A stretch of DNA of 64,000 nucleotides, taken from contig JAGPXD010000002.1 of NCBI GenBank assembly GCA_020746995.1, positions 3,720,001 to 3,784,000 on the forward strand. The letters run 5' to 3'. Origin of the DNA: Plectosphaerella cucumerina. Taxonomy: Eukaryota > Ascomycota > Sordariomycetes > Glomerellales > Plectosphaerellaceae. The position numbers and the translations under genes were made by a program. The notes below the pieces were generated by a model that searched no databases, was not told where the DNA came from, and saw only the letters and a program-made list of their open reading frames with translations. Below, one piece after another: positions 19,473 through 30,812 of the stretch. Within the stretch, counting starts at the first letter, position 1; each line of letters begins with the position of its first letter.

Positions 19473-21178
19473 TCGAGGACCTCCTCGGAAGCCGTCTTGG
19501 AGCCTCTTCGGAAGCTGGCTCCCGCGATAGATGAGTCTTCGACCAGGCCGGCGGCTCCCCAAATCTGTCGATGCCGCCGAGCCGACGCGGCGGGATGCCA
19601 CATCAACGCGCAGACGCATACCCCCGCTCTTCATTCATCATCATCGAGAGATCACCTGGACGACAGGCTGCATGTGGCGGGCCATCTACCGGTGGCCACG
19701 AAAGACACCATTCGGCGTGGCATCCCCCCTCGGGGCCAGTCAACGGCCCGCCATGGAGCGGGCGAAGGCGGAAGCAAGAGGAAGGACGACGTGCTCCCCG
19801 CGCGGCGGAGATCACAAGACCGACGGGCAGGGCCAATGGCGCGAGGCAGTGAATGATGGGAATTACCCTACTTCCGTCCGAGAGGCCGGCGGCGAGGATC
19901 TCCAGAGCCGGCCTGATAAGGGAGGTAGGTAAAGGCCGTAAGGCATGTCGCACACCCACCATCCGGGGTCGATGGTGCTTTTTGGTGCGAGCCTGGTGCC
20001 AGATGTACCACGCCAGACGCACGTCGCTTCCGAAAGCTGGGCTGAACGGTTACATTCTGGCTAGCCTGTCGCCTCCGCTCCGAGGGGAGGGCTACCGCAG
20101 AAGAGGGGAGAGCGAGACAAGACAAGGGTGTTGTCGGCAGGCTGGGAGGGGGAAGATGAGGGTAGCCCGGCAGCAGGCTGCTTGTGGTCGTTCCACCCTG
20201 AAGGTGATTGGCGGTCAAGATCAGAGGCATCAGAATCAGAGCCAGCCCGGCTCAAGATCCCCTCCCCGGGTCAACGGGTCGAGGGAGGGGGTGCCTCTCG
20301 AAGCGAACTGGGGTCGAAGATATCCTCGTCATTCTCGTCAGAGTCCCGCCGGGGTTCGCCGAATGCTAGGATCAGGCACCGTCCTATTCGTCCACGAGAG
20401 GAGCCAGCACCGGACGGATATCCCTCAAAGCCGAAGACGGGAAGCCCGTCCAGGGATTGTACCGCCGGTGTACACCACTCCTGCGCGGCCGCGTGCGTGA
20501 TGGTCGGGAAGCCTTGCCAAAGAGAGCGTCGGTCAGCAGAAATGGGCAAGGTGCTCGTCGTTCTAGGAGGCAAGACAAGGCATGGTGCCAGCGAGGAGAG
20601 GCCGGGGAGGAGGGGAAGATGAAGGGGGTGCGGTGGGATGGGGATGGGGATGATGCATGGGCCGGCCAGGCGGCCAACCACTGCAGCCAACACAAGTACC
20701 GCAGGTTCAAACGGGCTGGGCGCGAGGGGGGGGTGTGGCCGTTGGCATTCCCTGCAGCGGGCACCACCAACAGCGAGCAACGTTTCCGAGGGGGAGCAGA
20801 GGAGGGGGAGAGAGACAAGGGACGGGCCTTGAGAAGGCCCGCCGCCGCCCCCTCTCGAACTCCTCCCCCCTAGTAACTGGCACAGAGCCGCAATACTCGG
20901 GGAGGAGAGGGGCCCCCAGCACCATGGGCGACAGGGAGCTGCTTTCGCCCCCCCCCTTCTCTGCACGCCTGCACCTAGGTGTGTCTGCGTCCCCCTCCAA
21001 GGGTAAGGCAACCAGATTCGATCGGTACTAACATCACATCTCATACCCTTCAGAGACGCGAGGCGACGACACGGTAAGGCGACCGCATGAAGAGGGGCGT
21101 TCTGGAAGGATTCCCGAGAGCAAGGTCCCGGATCTTGTCTGTATTAATAGCAGCAGCAGCAGCAGCAGCAAGCGCCAA
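19473..21178. other. Purine-rich interval without supported gene, 1.7 kb
   Basis: From about 20.1 to 20.9 kb the + strand is strongly G/A-rich (GGGAGGGGGAAGATGAGGG and GATGGGGATGGGGATGATG are examples). Open frames of 120-260 codons occur on both strands, but their products are low-complexity Arg/Gly or Pro/Ser sequence with no domain, which is what skewed composition produces by chance. A (CAG)6 run at 21151-21170 ends the interval. Confidence 0.5.
21151..21170 (+). repeat. CAG trinucleotide run
   Basis: Six CAG units plus CA lie 9 bases beyond the stop codon of the - strand NUDT19-like gene, hence in its 3' untranslated region (read there as CTG). Confidence 0.9.
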
Positions 21179-22329
21179 CTACAGTTTCGGCTCGTCCTTA
21201 CGGGCTGCTTCCGCCTCCTGCTCCTCCGCCCGGTGCTCCCGGAAGACCTCATCCCTCGACCGGACCTCGACCCGCCGCGGCCCCTCGCCCGTGAATCGCG
21301 CGAGCACGACTCTCTCGTAGTCGCCTCCCCTTGCCGAACCCCGGAGCTCCGGCCCCGGCCGCTCGAGACCTAGCACGATGCGGTCGTCCGAACCGCGCAC
21401 GAAGAGGCTATGCGGGCTCATGACCTTTTCGGCCCAAGGGATCGCCGACGAGGGGTGCGCCGCCGTCGATGTCGGCGTCGCCCGGAGGAAATCGGCGAGA
21501 GCCTGTCGCTGCGCCTGGTAGTGCTCTCGCACTGCCGTCGGCGGGCCAGCTGGTGGCGGTGTGGAGGATCCGGAGCAGAAGCGGTTGACGAGATGCAGCA
21601 GGAAGACTTGCGGCGGGAAGAGAATGTCGTCCCCCGACGCGGCGCGCGCGAGCCACGCCGAGGCGTCGTCGAACAGAGCCGCCGTGTGCTCAACGCCGCC
21701 ATCGGGTGTCGGGATCGTCATTTCTCGGGCTTCCCCTCCTGCTCCGCTGCCGCCGTCGGGGATCATGTACAGATACATCTGTGTCGTGAAGCGCCTGCCG
21801 ACATTTGCGGGCGTGATCCACCGCGTAAATGGCATCAGGCCCTGGACGTCGGGCGTACCACCCACTGAGTCGACCCAGTCGCCAAATCGGACTTCATTGT
21901 CGTGGACGCGCCGCCGAGCCGTTTCGCGCTCTGCCTCGGAGACATCGATGAGTGACGTCGCACTAGTGGTGTCGGGTGACGACGACCCCTTGGGACGGGC
22001 GAGGAGGATGCCCGTCTCCTCGAAGCACTCGCGGATCGCGCCGAGACGGTAGGCAGCGCTGTCCTGATGCACCTCCGGGGTGCTTAGGTTGGGCAGCTCG
22101 CCGTCATGGAAGGCGTCGAGGTTGCCGCCTGGGAAGACGTGGGCAGCGGCGAAGGACTTGGACGTCTTGACGCGGTGCAGGAGCAGCACTTGGTTCGTAG
22201 GCGACAAGAGGACGATGCTGGGGGAGTCAATGCCTTGTCTAGGGAGAGAACCTGGAAGTATGAGACGCACCTTGAACTCGGCCGCAGCGGCGCCGGCGCA
22301 CGCTTCTTCTTGGGGGGCGATTGAGCCAT
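21179..22329 (-). CDS. NUDT19-like Nudix protein, 365 aa
   Basis: Two exons (22329-22271 and 22217-21179) with a 53-base intron encode 365 residues. The start MAQSPPKKKR is basic. After the junction the sequence reads SIVLLSPTNQVLLLHRVKTS, then HVFPGGNLDAFHD, a 20-residue insertion, and GAIRECFEETGILL. This is the split Nudix box of the NUDT19/RP2 group (G...RECFEETGIL with the catalytic RE..EE). A later GLMPFTRWITP...RRFTTQMYLY segment is also typical. Mammalian NUDT19 hydrolyses CoA and acyl-CoA in peroxisomes. The C-terminus here is PKL, at best a weak peroxisomal signal. CoA diphosphatase activity is inferred from the family. An alternative longer upstream frame is open but lacks an ATG with continuous homology. 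Confidence 0.85.
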
Positions 22330-22959
22330 GGAAGAGGTGTCGGGTTCTGGTCGCGTTGAAGTCGCAAATGGTCGCGTCTTGGAGATGCAGATGAATTGGG
22401 AACACGTCCTGAGAAGTCCGACAGATGATTGAGGGCGAGGACAGAGACTCGAAAACATGGCGGCGCACATGGGATCGTGGCGGCTGGCGACCTGCACTGA
22501 CCTGTGACCTCGGGTCGTTGGAGGCGATCGGAGCCCTGTGACGTCCGAATCTGGGGGCGACAGGCGGGGAAGTGCCAGTGGTGCTGGATGCTGTGCCGAG
22601 GTCCAGCACCCCGCCTAGGTAGCCCAGCACTGACCGCCAACAGGGTCGTGCCGATGCAAGGCGCTTGCTGGTCCGTAACACCACGCGAACCACGACCCGA
22701 CCACGACGGACGGTGCGCGCACCACATCCCCTGGACGTCGTCGCCTCGTCCTATCCACCCCTGCTGCAGCAAACGCATTTCTCCCGATCCATTGAACGCT
22801 CGAAAGGTGATTGATGTAATGTACGTAATGTATGTCATGCAGCAGAAATGCAGCGTGCCTGAATAAAAAAAACCTTATGTCGACGCCGACGCATTTGGCA
22901 CTTTTCCAACACCAGTGTAGCCTGACAACCGGGGGGTATCACAATGATCGTTCTTGTCC
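22330..22959. other. Intergenic, 630 bases
   Basis: This holds the promoter of the NUDT19-like gene and the 3' region of SLX4, both on the - strand. No further gene is seen. Confidence 0.6.
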
Positions 22960-25578
22960 CTAGAACCTCTTCCTCTCCTTGCCCGAAATATTCATCCGCC
23001 ATAAGCAGCAAACGCTCTTCGAATCGCACCACTGCTTCACTTCGCCTGGAGATACTTCTCCGTCGTACCCTTCATTCGTCAATGGGCCTGTATTGAGCCA
23101 GGCCGCGAGGTCTTCGAGAATCACCGGCTCGTACATGAGCATCTTCTCGTGCCACGACGGCTGGGCAGGGTCCTTCGTTGGCGGTGCCGACTGAACCGCC
23201 TGCGTGATGCACGACATGAGCGACGATTGATCGTGGCCCGCGCCCACGGCCAGCGAACCTTCCATCTTGTCGTCGAGGGACAGCGTCACGTCGACGTCGG
23301 GATCGCCTTCGCCTGGTGACGAAAAGACCATTTCGGGCGACGACGCGCACATGTCCAAGTCGTCAGTGTCGTCTGCCTCCGAGTCGGGGATCTCAATCAC
23401 AATAGCGCTTTTTGCCTTTGCCTTGGGCGCCGCCTTCCTCCGCTTCTCAGGGGTCTTGGGTGTTGCGTCTGCTGGTTTTCTCACGGGACTCGCATCCTTC
23501 CTCGGTCGGCCCCTAGGTTTTGCTGGAGATGCGGCCGGGCTTGCATCCTTCCTCGGCCTGCCTCTAGATCGCGTTGGAGATGCAGCTGGACTCTTGTCCT
23601 TCCTCGGCCGGCCCCTGGGCTTCTTCGGCGACACCACTGGCTGGCCAGACGGGGGCGGCTCGTTTGGGTCTTGTTCAACTGGCGCCTCCGCCGTCTTCTT
23701 CGGTCGGCCTCGTGGTTTCTTGGGGCTCGCAGCCACCTTCGCTGGCGCCGACGTCGCTGTTGTCGTCGACAGCGACCGGTTAGAGGGCAGCGGGCTCAGA
23801 GGGGCCCTCGTGCCATTCTTGCTGTCCCAGCACTGTTCCAGCAGCGCGAGCATAGCCGTCCGTCGCTTGATCGACTTGAACCCGAATTTGGCCACCTCCC
23901 TGGCGAGCTGCGCATCGGTAAACAGGTCGTACTTCGGCCGCGGTGGGCCAGCCGGCTCTGGCGGAGGGGCGACGGTGACGGCGACAGAAGGTACTGCTTC
24001 TGTGGGCTGCTGCGACGAGGGAATGGTATTCGGTGGCGTGCATGCAGCCTTTCCAAGTCCCGCCACCGACGCCTTGGTTGTGACTGTGCCAGCTTTTGGT
24101 GGTAATTGTTCAGGTTCTGGAGGGTCGGACGAAACGATCAGTGGCCTCGGCTCCGGAGGGTCAGATGAAGCGAATGGATCCTCCAGCTGGGGAGCTTCCT
24201 CTTTCTTCTTCTGCATTGGCCGAGGGCCGGCGTAACCAAATGGATTGATCTCCAGGCCCATCTCATCGACATCCATCTCTTCGACGAGATTGATCACCGG
24301 GAGGTCCACGAGTCGCCCATCCTCATCCCGGGCGCCCACCTCCCACAGCTTCTTCTTGGGCTCCGGTTCCACCGCGTCGCTGTTGATCGGCGTCGTGAAC
24401 GGGTCCTCGTCTGTGAACATGGGCGGCGGTGGGCGGGGTTTGGCCACCACCGGAGACAGGTCGCCCAGGACAAGCTGACTTGATGTTCCAAACACAAAGT
24501 CTTGCGCATACACCTCTCGAATAGCTGTGCCTGGCGACAGGAGGATGGGTTCTGGTGGGGGCAGTGCTTTGGCCTTCTTTGGCCTCGGCTTTCTCACCTT
24601 TTTCCCATCTGGTTTCGGCTTGTCTTCGGCGCCGGGTTCCGGTGCGAGGTAATCCAGCATCGACAATGTTGGCGTGGGCTCCGGCTCAGGCAGGGCATAG
24701 GCCGCAGTGGCCACCTCGGTGATGGTCCGGGGCTTCTTCTTCTTGGCCGGTTTCTTGACTGGTGAGGTTTCTCTCGACCTGGCCTCCTTGGCCGCAGCTT
24801 CGGCTAATTTCCGCTTCCGTAGCATTTCCGTCACCGGGCCCGGGCCGACAACTTTTTCTGCCGCTGGCTCCTCTTCTGGCAGCCCATAGGCCTCGAGCAA
24901 GCTCCCGAAGCTTTGTCCCGGCGCAAGTGCTATCGAGCTGGGATCCTGCGTGGTCGACGGGTCCATCACGATAGGTGCCGACGAGCTCAGCTCAATCATC
25001 CCGTCGGGTGGCGGCGGTGTCCAGTCAGCCCTTCGCCTCTCTGCCGGGGCAAGCAGCAGTGGCTCGTGGGGAAGCTTCGGCCGAGGTTCCTTCTTTTCCC
25101 TCTTCTTCTTTTTCTCCTCCGGTTCTTCTGTTGTTTCAAAATGTCTGCTGCGAACCACCTCTTCTTCCTGCTTCGCCTTGCCCCTCGTTTTCTTCCCCTT
25201 CTTCGCGTCGGGTGACGGAGTCTCTTGGTATTTCCTCCACGGTTTGTCGTCCTTCGGAGGTGTTTTTGTCTTTGGTGTCTGTTTCCACTCGAGTAGTTTC
25301 TTTGTGCCCTTCTTTCGTCGCCCTCGCAGCCCTGGTGGCAGGATCTTCACGATAACGACCTCGTCATCGACTTCGATCGGTTCGGAGGGGGCCCGGATGG
25401 GCGTCGTAAGATCAATCGGGTTTGGTTCGGGGCGAATGAAGCTGGTTGCGGACGTGTACATGCGAGGCGACTCGGCGACGAAGACCTCTGGCTTCTTGAT
25501 CTGCGAGAGGATCTGGTCCAGCGACGGTAGTGGCGAGCTGGAGAGCGCCACCTTCGGGCGCCTAAACGGGGATGACAT
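22960..25578 (-). CDS. SLX4: Structure-specific endonuclease scaffold subunit Slx4, 872 aa
   Basis: This single exon starts at the ATG at 25578 (MSSPFRRPK). The protein is a long, largely disordered Lys/Pro/Ser-rich chain with conserved end pieces. Near residue 550-585 is a SAP-like helical segment (TDAQLAREVAKFGFKSIKRR followed by TAMLALLEQCW). Residues about 615-700 contain four AT-hook-like GRP cores (KKPRGRPKK, KKPRGRPRK, TRSRGRPRK, AKPRGRPRK). The C-terminal 70 residues form the SLX1-binding CCD helix bundle, ending EVKQWCDSKSVCCLWRMN. Slx4 activates the GIY-YIG nuclease Slx1, which cuts branched DNA during replication-fork and recombination repair in the nucleus. Mid-chain SPAASP-type repeats link the hooks. 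The gene is divergent from eS21, 455 bases apart. Confidence 0.9.
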   Translation of the reverse strand: MSSPFRRPKVALSSSPLPSLDQILSQIKKPEVFVAESPRMYTSATSFIRPEPNPIDLTTPIRAPSEPIEVDDEVVIVKILPPGLRGRRKKGTKKLLEWKQTPKTKTPPKDDKPWRKYQETPSPDAKKGKKTRGKAKQEEEVVRSRHFETTEEPEEKKKKREKKEPRPKLPHEPLLLAPAERRRADWTPPPPDGMIELSSSAPIVMDPSTTQDPSSIALAPGQSFGSLLEAYGLPEEEPAAEKVVGPGPVTEMLRKRKLAEAAAKEARSRETSPVKKPAKKKKPRTITEVATAAYALPEPEPTPTLSMLDYLAPEPGAEDKPKPDGKKVRKPRPKKAKALPPPEPILLSPGTAIREVYAQDFVFGTSSQLVLGDLSPVVAKPRPPPPMFTDEDPFTTPINSDAVEPEPKKKLWEVGARDEDGRLVDLPVINLVEEMDVDEMGLEINPFGYAGPRPMQKKKEEAPQLEDPFASSDPPEPRPLIVSSDPPEPEQLPPKAGTVTTKASVAGLGKAACTPPNTIPSSQQPTEAVPSVAVTVAPPPEPAGPPRPKYDLFTDAQLAREVAKFGFKSIKRRTAMLALLEQCWDSKNGTRAPLSPLPSNRSLSTTTATSAPAKVAASPKKPRGRPKKTAEAPVEQDPNEPPPSGQPVVSPKKPRGRPRKDKSPAASPTRSRGRPRKDASPAASPAKPRGRPRKDASPVRKPADATPKTPEKRRKAAPKAKAKSAIVIEIPDSEADDTDDLDMCASSPEMVFSSPGEGDPDVDVTLSLDDKMEGSLAVGAGHDQSSLMSCITQAVQSAPPTKDPAQPSWHEKMLMYEPVILEDLAAWLNTGPLTNEGYDGEVSPGEVKQWCDSKSVCCLWRMNISGKERKRF

Positions 25579-26033
25579 GACGGAGGGGGGAAGCACGCGC
25601 CGCGCGCATCTTTTCCAGCAAAGTTGCAACAGGTTGGCAGCGGAGCCTCCAGGCCCTCAAGAAAGGACTTGGATGTCGGGGTGGCGAGGCGGGAGTTCGG
25701 AGGCTAGTGTAGTGCCGGGTGTCGACAACGACATGGACTTCAATGGTAAACAATTCGGGCAGCGCCCCACCGCGCTTCTGGCGTCTCCATGTCGCCTGAC
25801 CTCGACACGCTGCTCACACCAGATCACGTGCTGATAAGATTGGAGATTGGTCACCTGACCCGTGCCCGCTTTTGCGGCTCCGGCGAGGTACGTACCCCAC
25901 CATTTGCAAAATTCGGCCCTAGACACCAAAATTGTGATTCTCGCCTACTCCCCGCGACCGAACACAACCTCCGACGAGCCAGTCCCCATCCCTCACCCCG
26001 TCCACCACCAAATACCGATCCCATATCGCAACA
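25579..26033. promoter_or_regulatory. Divergent promoter between SLX4 and eS21
   Basis: These 455 bases separate two start codons on opposite strands, so the stretch must promote both genes. The eS21 side ends in a CT/CA-rich leader, usual for ribosomal protein genes. I cannot assign factor sites with confidence. Confidence 0.6.
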
Positions 26034-26433
26034 ATGGAGAACGACCGCGGCGAGATTGTCGACCTGTACGGCCTCCCCTCCTCCCACCCGAATCCCGCGA
26101 ACGAGCCACGCCGCGACGCTCCGGCGCCGCGGTGATGCGAACGATTGCCCGCCCGAGACAGACACAAGACGGAAGTACTGACAGTGCATTCTTTTTCGCA
26201 GCTACGTCCCGAGGAAGTGCTCGGCGACCAACCGCATCATCAAGGCCAAGGACCACGCCTCCGTTCAGATCTCCATCGCCAAGGTCGACGAGAACGGCCG
26301 TGCCGTCCAGGGCGAGAACCACGTCTACGCCCTGTGCGGCTTCGTCCGCGCCATGGGCGAGTCCGACGACGCCCTGAACCGCCTGGCTCAGCGCGACGGT
26401 CTCGTCAAGGCCGTCTGGTCTGCCCAGCGGTAA
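26034..26433 (+). CDS. RPS21: 40S ribosomal protein eS21, 87 aa
   Basis: Two exons (26034-26065 and 26202-26433) around a 136-base intron encode 87 residues, the exact family length. The sequence starts MENDRGEIVDLYVPRKCSAT, continues NRIIKAKDHASVQISIAKVD and ends LVKAVWSAQR, matching eS21 throughout. It is a small-subunit protein needed for 18S rRNA maturation and found in the 40S body. The intron interrupts codon 11, is the longest confident one in this window, and follows the common pattern of an early intron in fungal ribosomal protein genes. Confidence 0.97.
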
Positions 26434-27440
26434 ACGCAGCAAACGAAAAAAGGATTTTGATGGTCAGTGGGATGGTTCCCTTCCCATGCGGGCGCACCTT
26501 TTGTCGCAAGACCTCCATGCTGACCCTTCCTCCCAGCGATCACGTTGCTCGGTTTTTCGGTCGGTTGGTCGGTTGGGCAACATCATGGTTCGATTAGAGT
26601 CGGTGGCATAGCACACCGCCCGAATACCAGGCGTCCGGCTCTCGTTTGAGAGAAAATGGCATCGTGCCATCATCACGAATACACCAAATGTCCCTCTGCG
26701 ACCTGTCTCCGACAAGCTCAGCACACGCCCCCGCTGCCGCCAGCAACTGCTGCTATTGCTCCATGTGATGCACCGCACCGGCTAGCGAAGCCTTCCTGGA
26801 CCTCCACCTGTGTGGCCGGGGAGGCTGGGACTACCTCGATAGTCTCCATGCCGCAGATGAACAATTTGAGGCCTTGAAAAAGCTGTGGCGGTTAAGGCAC
26901 GCGTCATGGTACAGATACGGGTCTCACAATTTACTATCCCCGCATGGTGATGTGTTTGACGGGCAGCTACAGTGATGTACGCGCCCTTCGCCCTTGGGCC
27001 CAGTCTTCATGATCCGAGGACGCTCCACGCACGACTCGAGGCCTGCGCCTTTCTCCATCACACCAACACAACGGCCGCTCGAGTCTCGTCCCTACTCGGC
27101 CATGCCCAAGAGCCATCGTGACGTCAGAGTATACCATGTCGAAGCTTTTTTGTTCGCCCTGCCCTCGCCCATACGCAAGCAGTGATGTGCCTGCGTCCCA
27201 AGTATGTCCCCTCTGTGTGCTCAACGTGGGCACGTCGACGCCGTGCTATCACTGCGGACCACCGTTGGAATCATCTGAGGAACGTCGCTACCATTTTCAC
27301 GCGTCTCTCACTTGTGCAGGTGGGTTGGGGTTCGAGCACAGGAATACTGACAGCAGAAGCTGATTATCAATTAACTAATATTGTTTGGTATCTTCCACCT
27401 GCGATCATCGCTTCCCGGGCCTCTCAAAAGACTGTCTCTC
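26434..27440. other. Intergenic, 1.0 kb
   Basis: This contains the 3' ends of eS21 (+) and the MFS gene (-). There is no supported gene; the open frames are short and without domains. A GGTTCGAGC at about 27328 resembles a tRNA B box but lacks a pairing stem and an A box. Confidence 0.5.
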
Positions 27441-29280
27441 TCACTGAGGCCGCAGCGCCGCCTTCTGGGAAAGACTCCACCTCCCGTGGATGAACTGGCG
27501 AACATTTTTCCCCCAGAATGCCACCGGGACTATAACAGCGCCCAGGACCAGCACAAGCAGCGCCTGCAAGATGCTCGGGCCGGTGATATTGCCCGTGGCC
27601 GCCCAGAAACCCAGCTTGGCACTGAGGAAGGATCCGAGCAGCACCACGACAAGGAGCTCGACCGCGATGGAAGCGGCGGCCCAGAGGGGGAAGGCCTCGG
27701 TGAGCCACAAGATGCTGGCAGAGAATATCAGGATGTAACTCATGTTCGTGATGCCGTAAATGATGTACTGCATGGTAATCGGCCAGTCGTTGGTGATGCT
27801 TGCGGACATCAGTCCGATGGCGATCGTCGCAGTGACAATTGGCACGACGAAGCCAATGAGATAGACCTCTGCGTGACGCGTGCCTCCGGATCGCCGGGTG
27901 CAAAAGCTGACGAACCAGGTGATCATAGGGCCAGCGATAGGGATACAAAGCAAACCAGAGACCACGCCAGCAATGGCGAAATAGCTGTCGGCGCGGTGCA
28001 GCTGGACGACGATACTCTCAGTCGTCAGAAGGTTGAAGACGATATACTTGTACTGCGTCTCGTTCTGGAACAGGGCAACGGCGAGGATAACGCCGCCGAA
28101 GAGGGAGACCCATACGACCAAGGGGTTGCAAAGGCAAAGGATCATCTGGGCACAGGTACTCCCGGCGGCCCTCCAGCTCGTTCCAGGGGCTCGCTGAATT
28201 CTGATCAGGTCGACAAACTTGTCCCACAGGCCAGTGCTCTCTGGCGGAGAGTCGTCCTCGAGGAAACTCGACGGACCGATGGCGTCCGGGGTGTCATAGA
28301 TCCGGGTGTGCTCGGAGGCGTCCTGCACGAGGAACCGACCATCAAAAGCGATGGGAGGCCGCACGAAGAAGGACTCCGGGACGAGGAAGACGGTAAGGAA
28401 GAGGTTGGCGACGCACGGCACGACCCAAATCTGATAGATGGGCCGCCAATTGGTGGCAGCCGTGTCGGTGATGTAGGAAAGGGGCAGAAAGTAAATGTCG
28501 GCCAAGATGGACACGATACACCAATTAATAGTTGTGGCCCACGGCCGCTCGTAGATAAATGTCGCGTCAAAAACGATGAGCAGACCCTGCAAGTGGTGTG
28601 AGCAAAGCAAGACCACACAGGCTTGGGATTGAGATGACAGAACGTACCATGCTAACAGACATGCCTGCGGCAAGGCCCTGGAGGCCGACGGAGATGAAGA
28701 ACATCCCGAAACTCGAAATGAAGCCGGCCATGGCTGTGGCAATGATGTTGATGAAGTTTGCGGATATAAGCACGGGCCGACGACCAAAGGCCGTCGACAA
28801 GGCAACTCCGACGGGTACACCGATGGCGTTCATGGTTGTCGCAAAGGTGTTAACATAGTCGGTTGTGGAAGGGTCAACTCCCTGATGAGCAATATGGTCA
28901 GCACTCGAGCCCCATATCGAGATTCGAAAGAGCAGGCTCCAGTCGTTTGTTGTGACGGCGACGTACCTGTGAGGCAAAGTCCAACTGGAACGGCAACGTC
29001 AACAAGGCGGATAGCTTGACCTCGAACAGCGTCGTGGAGGCGGAGAGAATGATGCAGAGGAGGGCGCCGATGCGGCGCGGCCATGTCCAGTTGAGCGGAT
29101 CACGGGGGGACTTTGAGGGGATGGGGAGCTTGAGAATGTTTCCGCAGACGAGATGAGAAAGACGGTGCCGGGGATGTCGTCGGACCGTGGTGGGAAGCCG
29201 GCACCGACAGGCTTCTCGAGGGGGCGAGGGGGTGCCGATGCCCAGATCAGGTTGTTGTCTGTGAGGTGAGGCGTCCTCAT
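27441..29280 (-). pseudogene. MFS transporter with a frameshift near its N-terminus
   Basis: The exons 29280-28967, 28881-28648 and 28586-27441 give a typical major facilitator protein of about 560 residues: GVDPSTTDYVNTFATTMNAI, the loop GVALSTAFGRRPVL (GRR signature), a central charged loop (about DASEHTRIYDTP) and then six more membrane helices to the C-terminus. Exon 1 is broken. From the ATG the frame reads MRTPHLTDNN...DDIPGTVFLISSA, but the expected continuation GNILKLPIPSKSPRDPLNWT lies in another frame, so one base is missing (or two too many) near 29143-29150. No intron fits the gap. Either this is a recently inactivated gene or the sequence has an error there; everything downstream is intact. 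The substrate is unknown, and the SP/DHA-type organic-anion or drug-like families are possible. Confidence 0.75.
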
Positions 29281-30812
29281 CTTGTCTCCAGTCGGCGCTG
29301 CCGCGGTATGGAGGTTATGTTGGCTGGTGATCTGCTGCGAGGGAAGGATGTCTGCCGCTAGCGGAGAACAAGTCGAGACCCTCTGATAGCAGTGTTGTCA
29401 GCGTCGAGATGCTTGCTGATCGGACCAGGTGAAAGTGAGATTCCCATGATGCACTTATGGCTGAAGAATGGCCGCACGCGCCATCATCACATTGGCGCGT
29501 TCGTCTTGACATTCTGGCGATACTTTTCGGGAGCCCGCGGCGCCCTGTCTCAAGGGGTGAGCTTAATCGTCCTAAACGGGCGCTCGCCCATGGGAAGGGT
29601 GTTGTCCTTGGCCGGCCTGTAGAAAGCCTCCGAGCGAGCCAAGAGGTGGGAGGAAGAGACCACAGCGAGTCTAACCCCCTTTCGTTGGCATGTGCCGAAA
29701 ATACATCGCCGTGCCCAGTGCTGTCATTGCGGGGAGAAAAGGGGGAGCCGCGGCCGCCCGGGGAGCGCTCGCCAGGCCGACGTCAGTCATGGTCCGGGGG
29801 CCCGCGCGTTTACCATCCCAACTTCGCGTTTTTTGCGCACCGAACAGGGAGCAGCCTGTTTCGGCGGGCCGTTACAAGAAAAGATAAACTGCCTCCCCGA
29901 GCATCGAGCCTCGGAGAGGCGATGCGGTGGGCACGGATGAAACAGGACGTCAATGCAGTGAAATGTCAGAGCTTTCATGGACGGAGTCGGTTCGTCATCG
30001 AGCGGTCTCCCCTTGCCTCTATGACCTGGGCAGTTCATGTCAAAGCTGTGCATGAGTAATTGCTACGTTGTCTGGGTAGAATAAACGGAATAGGTGGGCA
30101 GGATGATCGGGGGTGCCATCGGCATCTCAACGCTGCAGGGACAGTCACACTTGATCGATTGCAGATCGTCGAGCATCTTCAAAACTCCGATGGATGGTTG
30201 CTACTGTGACTGATGTCGAAGATGGGTGACGTAGGTGTCTCGATCGCAAGTCATACCAGAGTTGCAATCTCGATGGCTTCTCGGCCGGAAAGGAGATGTG
30301 TTCGTCTGGTCATCGGCTTGCAACACCAAAACAGACTCAAACCTCCAGCTCTCAGGAGTATCTCCCTCCCCATCTCCGGAATGCCTGGTGTCGGCTTTTC
30401 AATTTCCCTTTTTCCGTCAACTTCCTCAACACCACAACTTTCGGAAAACCTTGCCTCGACATGTTTTTGAGTAGCTCTGACAACCGCTCAGTGACCGTAT
30501 ATCCCGGGCGGGTTCCACACGTCGCGATGACCGCGGGAACACATCCTCCGCAGCAGCAGGGCATCCCTGGCTTGTTCCAAAAACATGGGACGACATTGAG
30601 CGCATGTCACTGCTGATGTTACTGCCGGCTTGCTCTATGGTGAGAGCCCGGAGCTCGCCGACGTTGGTCGTGCCGCCCTGCGCCATGTCCACCTCAGAAC
30701 TGCCGGCCTGTTCGTTCCAGGCTCACGCAGCCTGTGCGTCGACTTCACCCGCTGATGAATAGTGTACAGCCCCCCTCAGCCTGCGCCCGCGAGACGACTT
30801 CTGCCAGCGGCA
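29281..30812. other. Intergenic, 1.5 kb
   Basis: No supported gene is present. A 200-codon + strand frame from 29457 has no domain and improbable composition. The first few hundred bases are the MFS upstream region. Confidence 0.5.

Noticed and set aside
20271..21044. A 257-codon - strand frame in the purine-rich interval
   Set aside because: It has low-complexity Pro/Ser/Leu composition, competing frames on both strands, and no exon signals or domains; strand skew explains its length.
29457..30059. A 200-codon + strand frame
   Set aside because: It has no domain, an unusual Arg/Ser/Pro mix, no leader or splice context, and overlapping frames of similar size.
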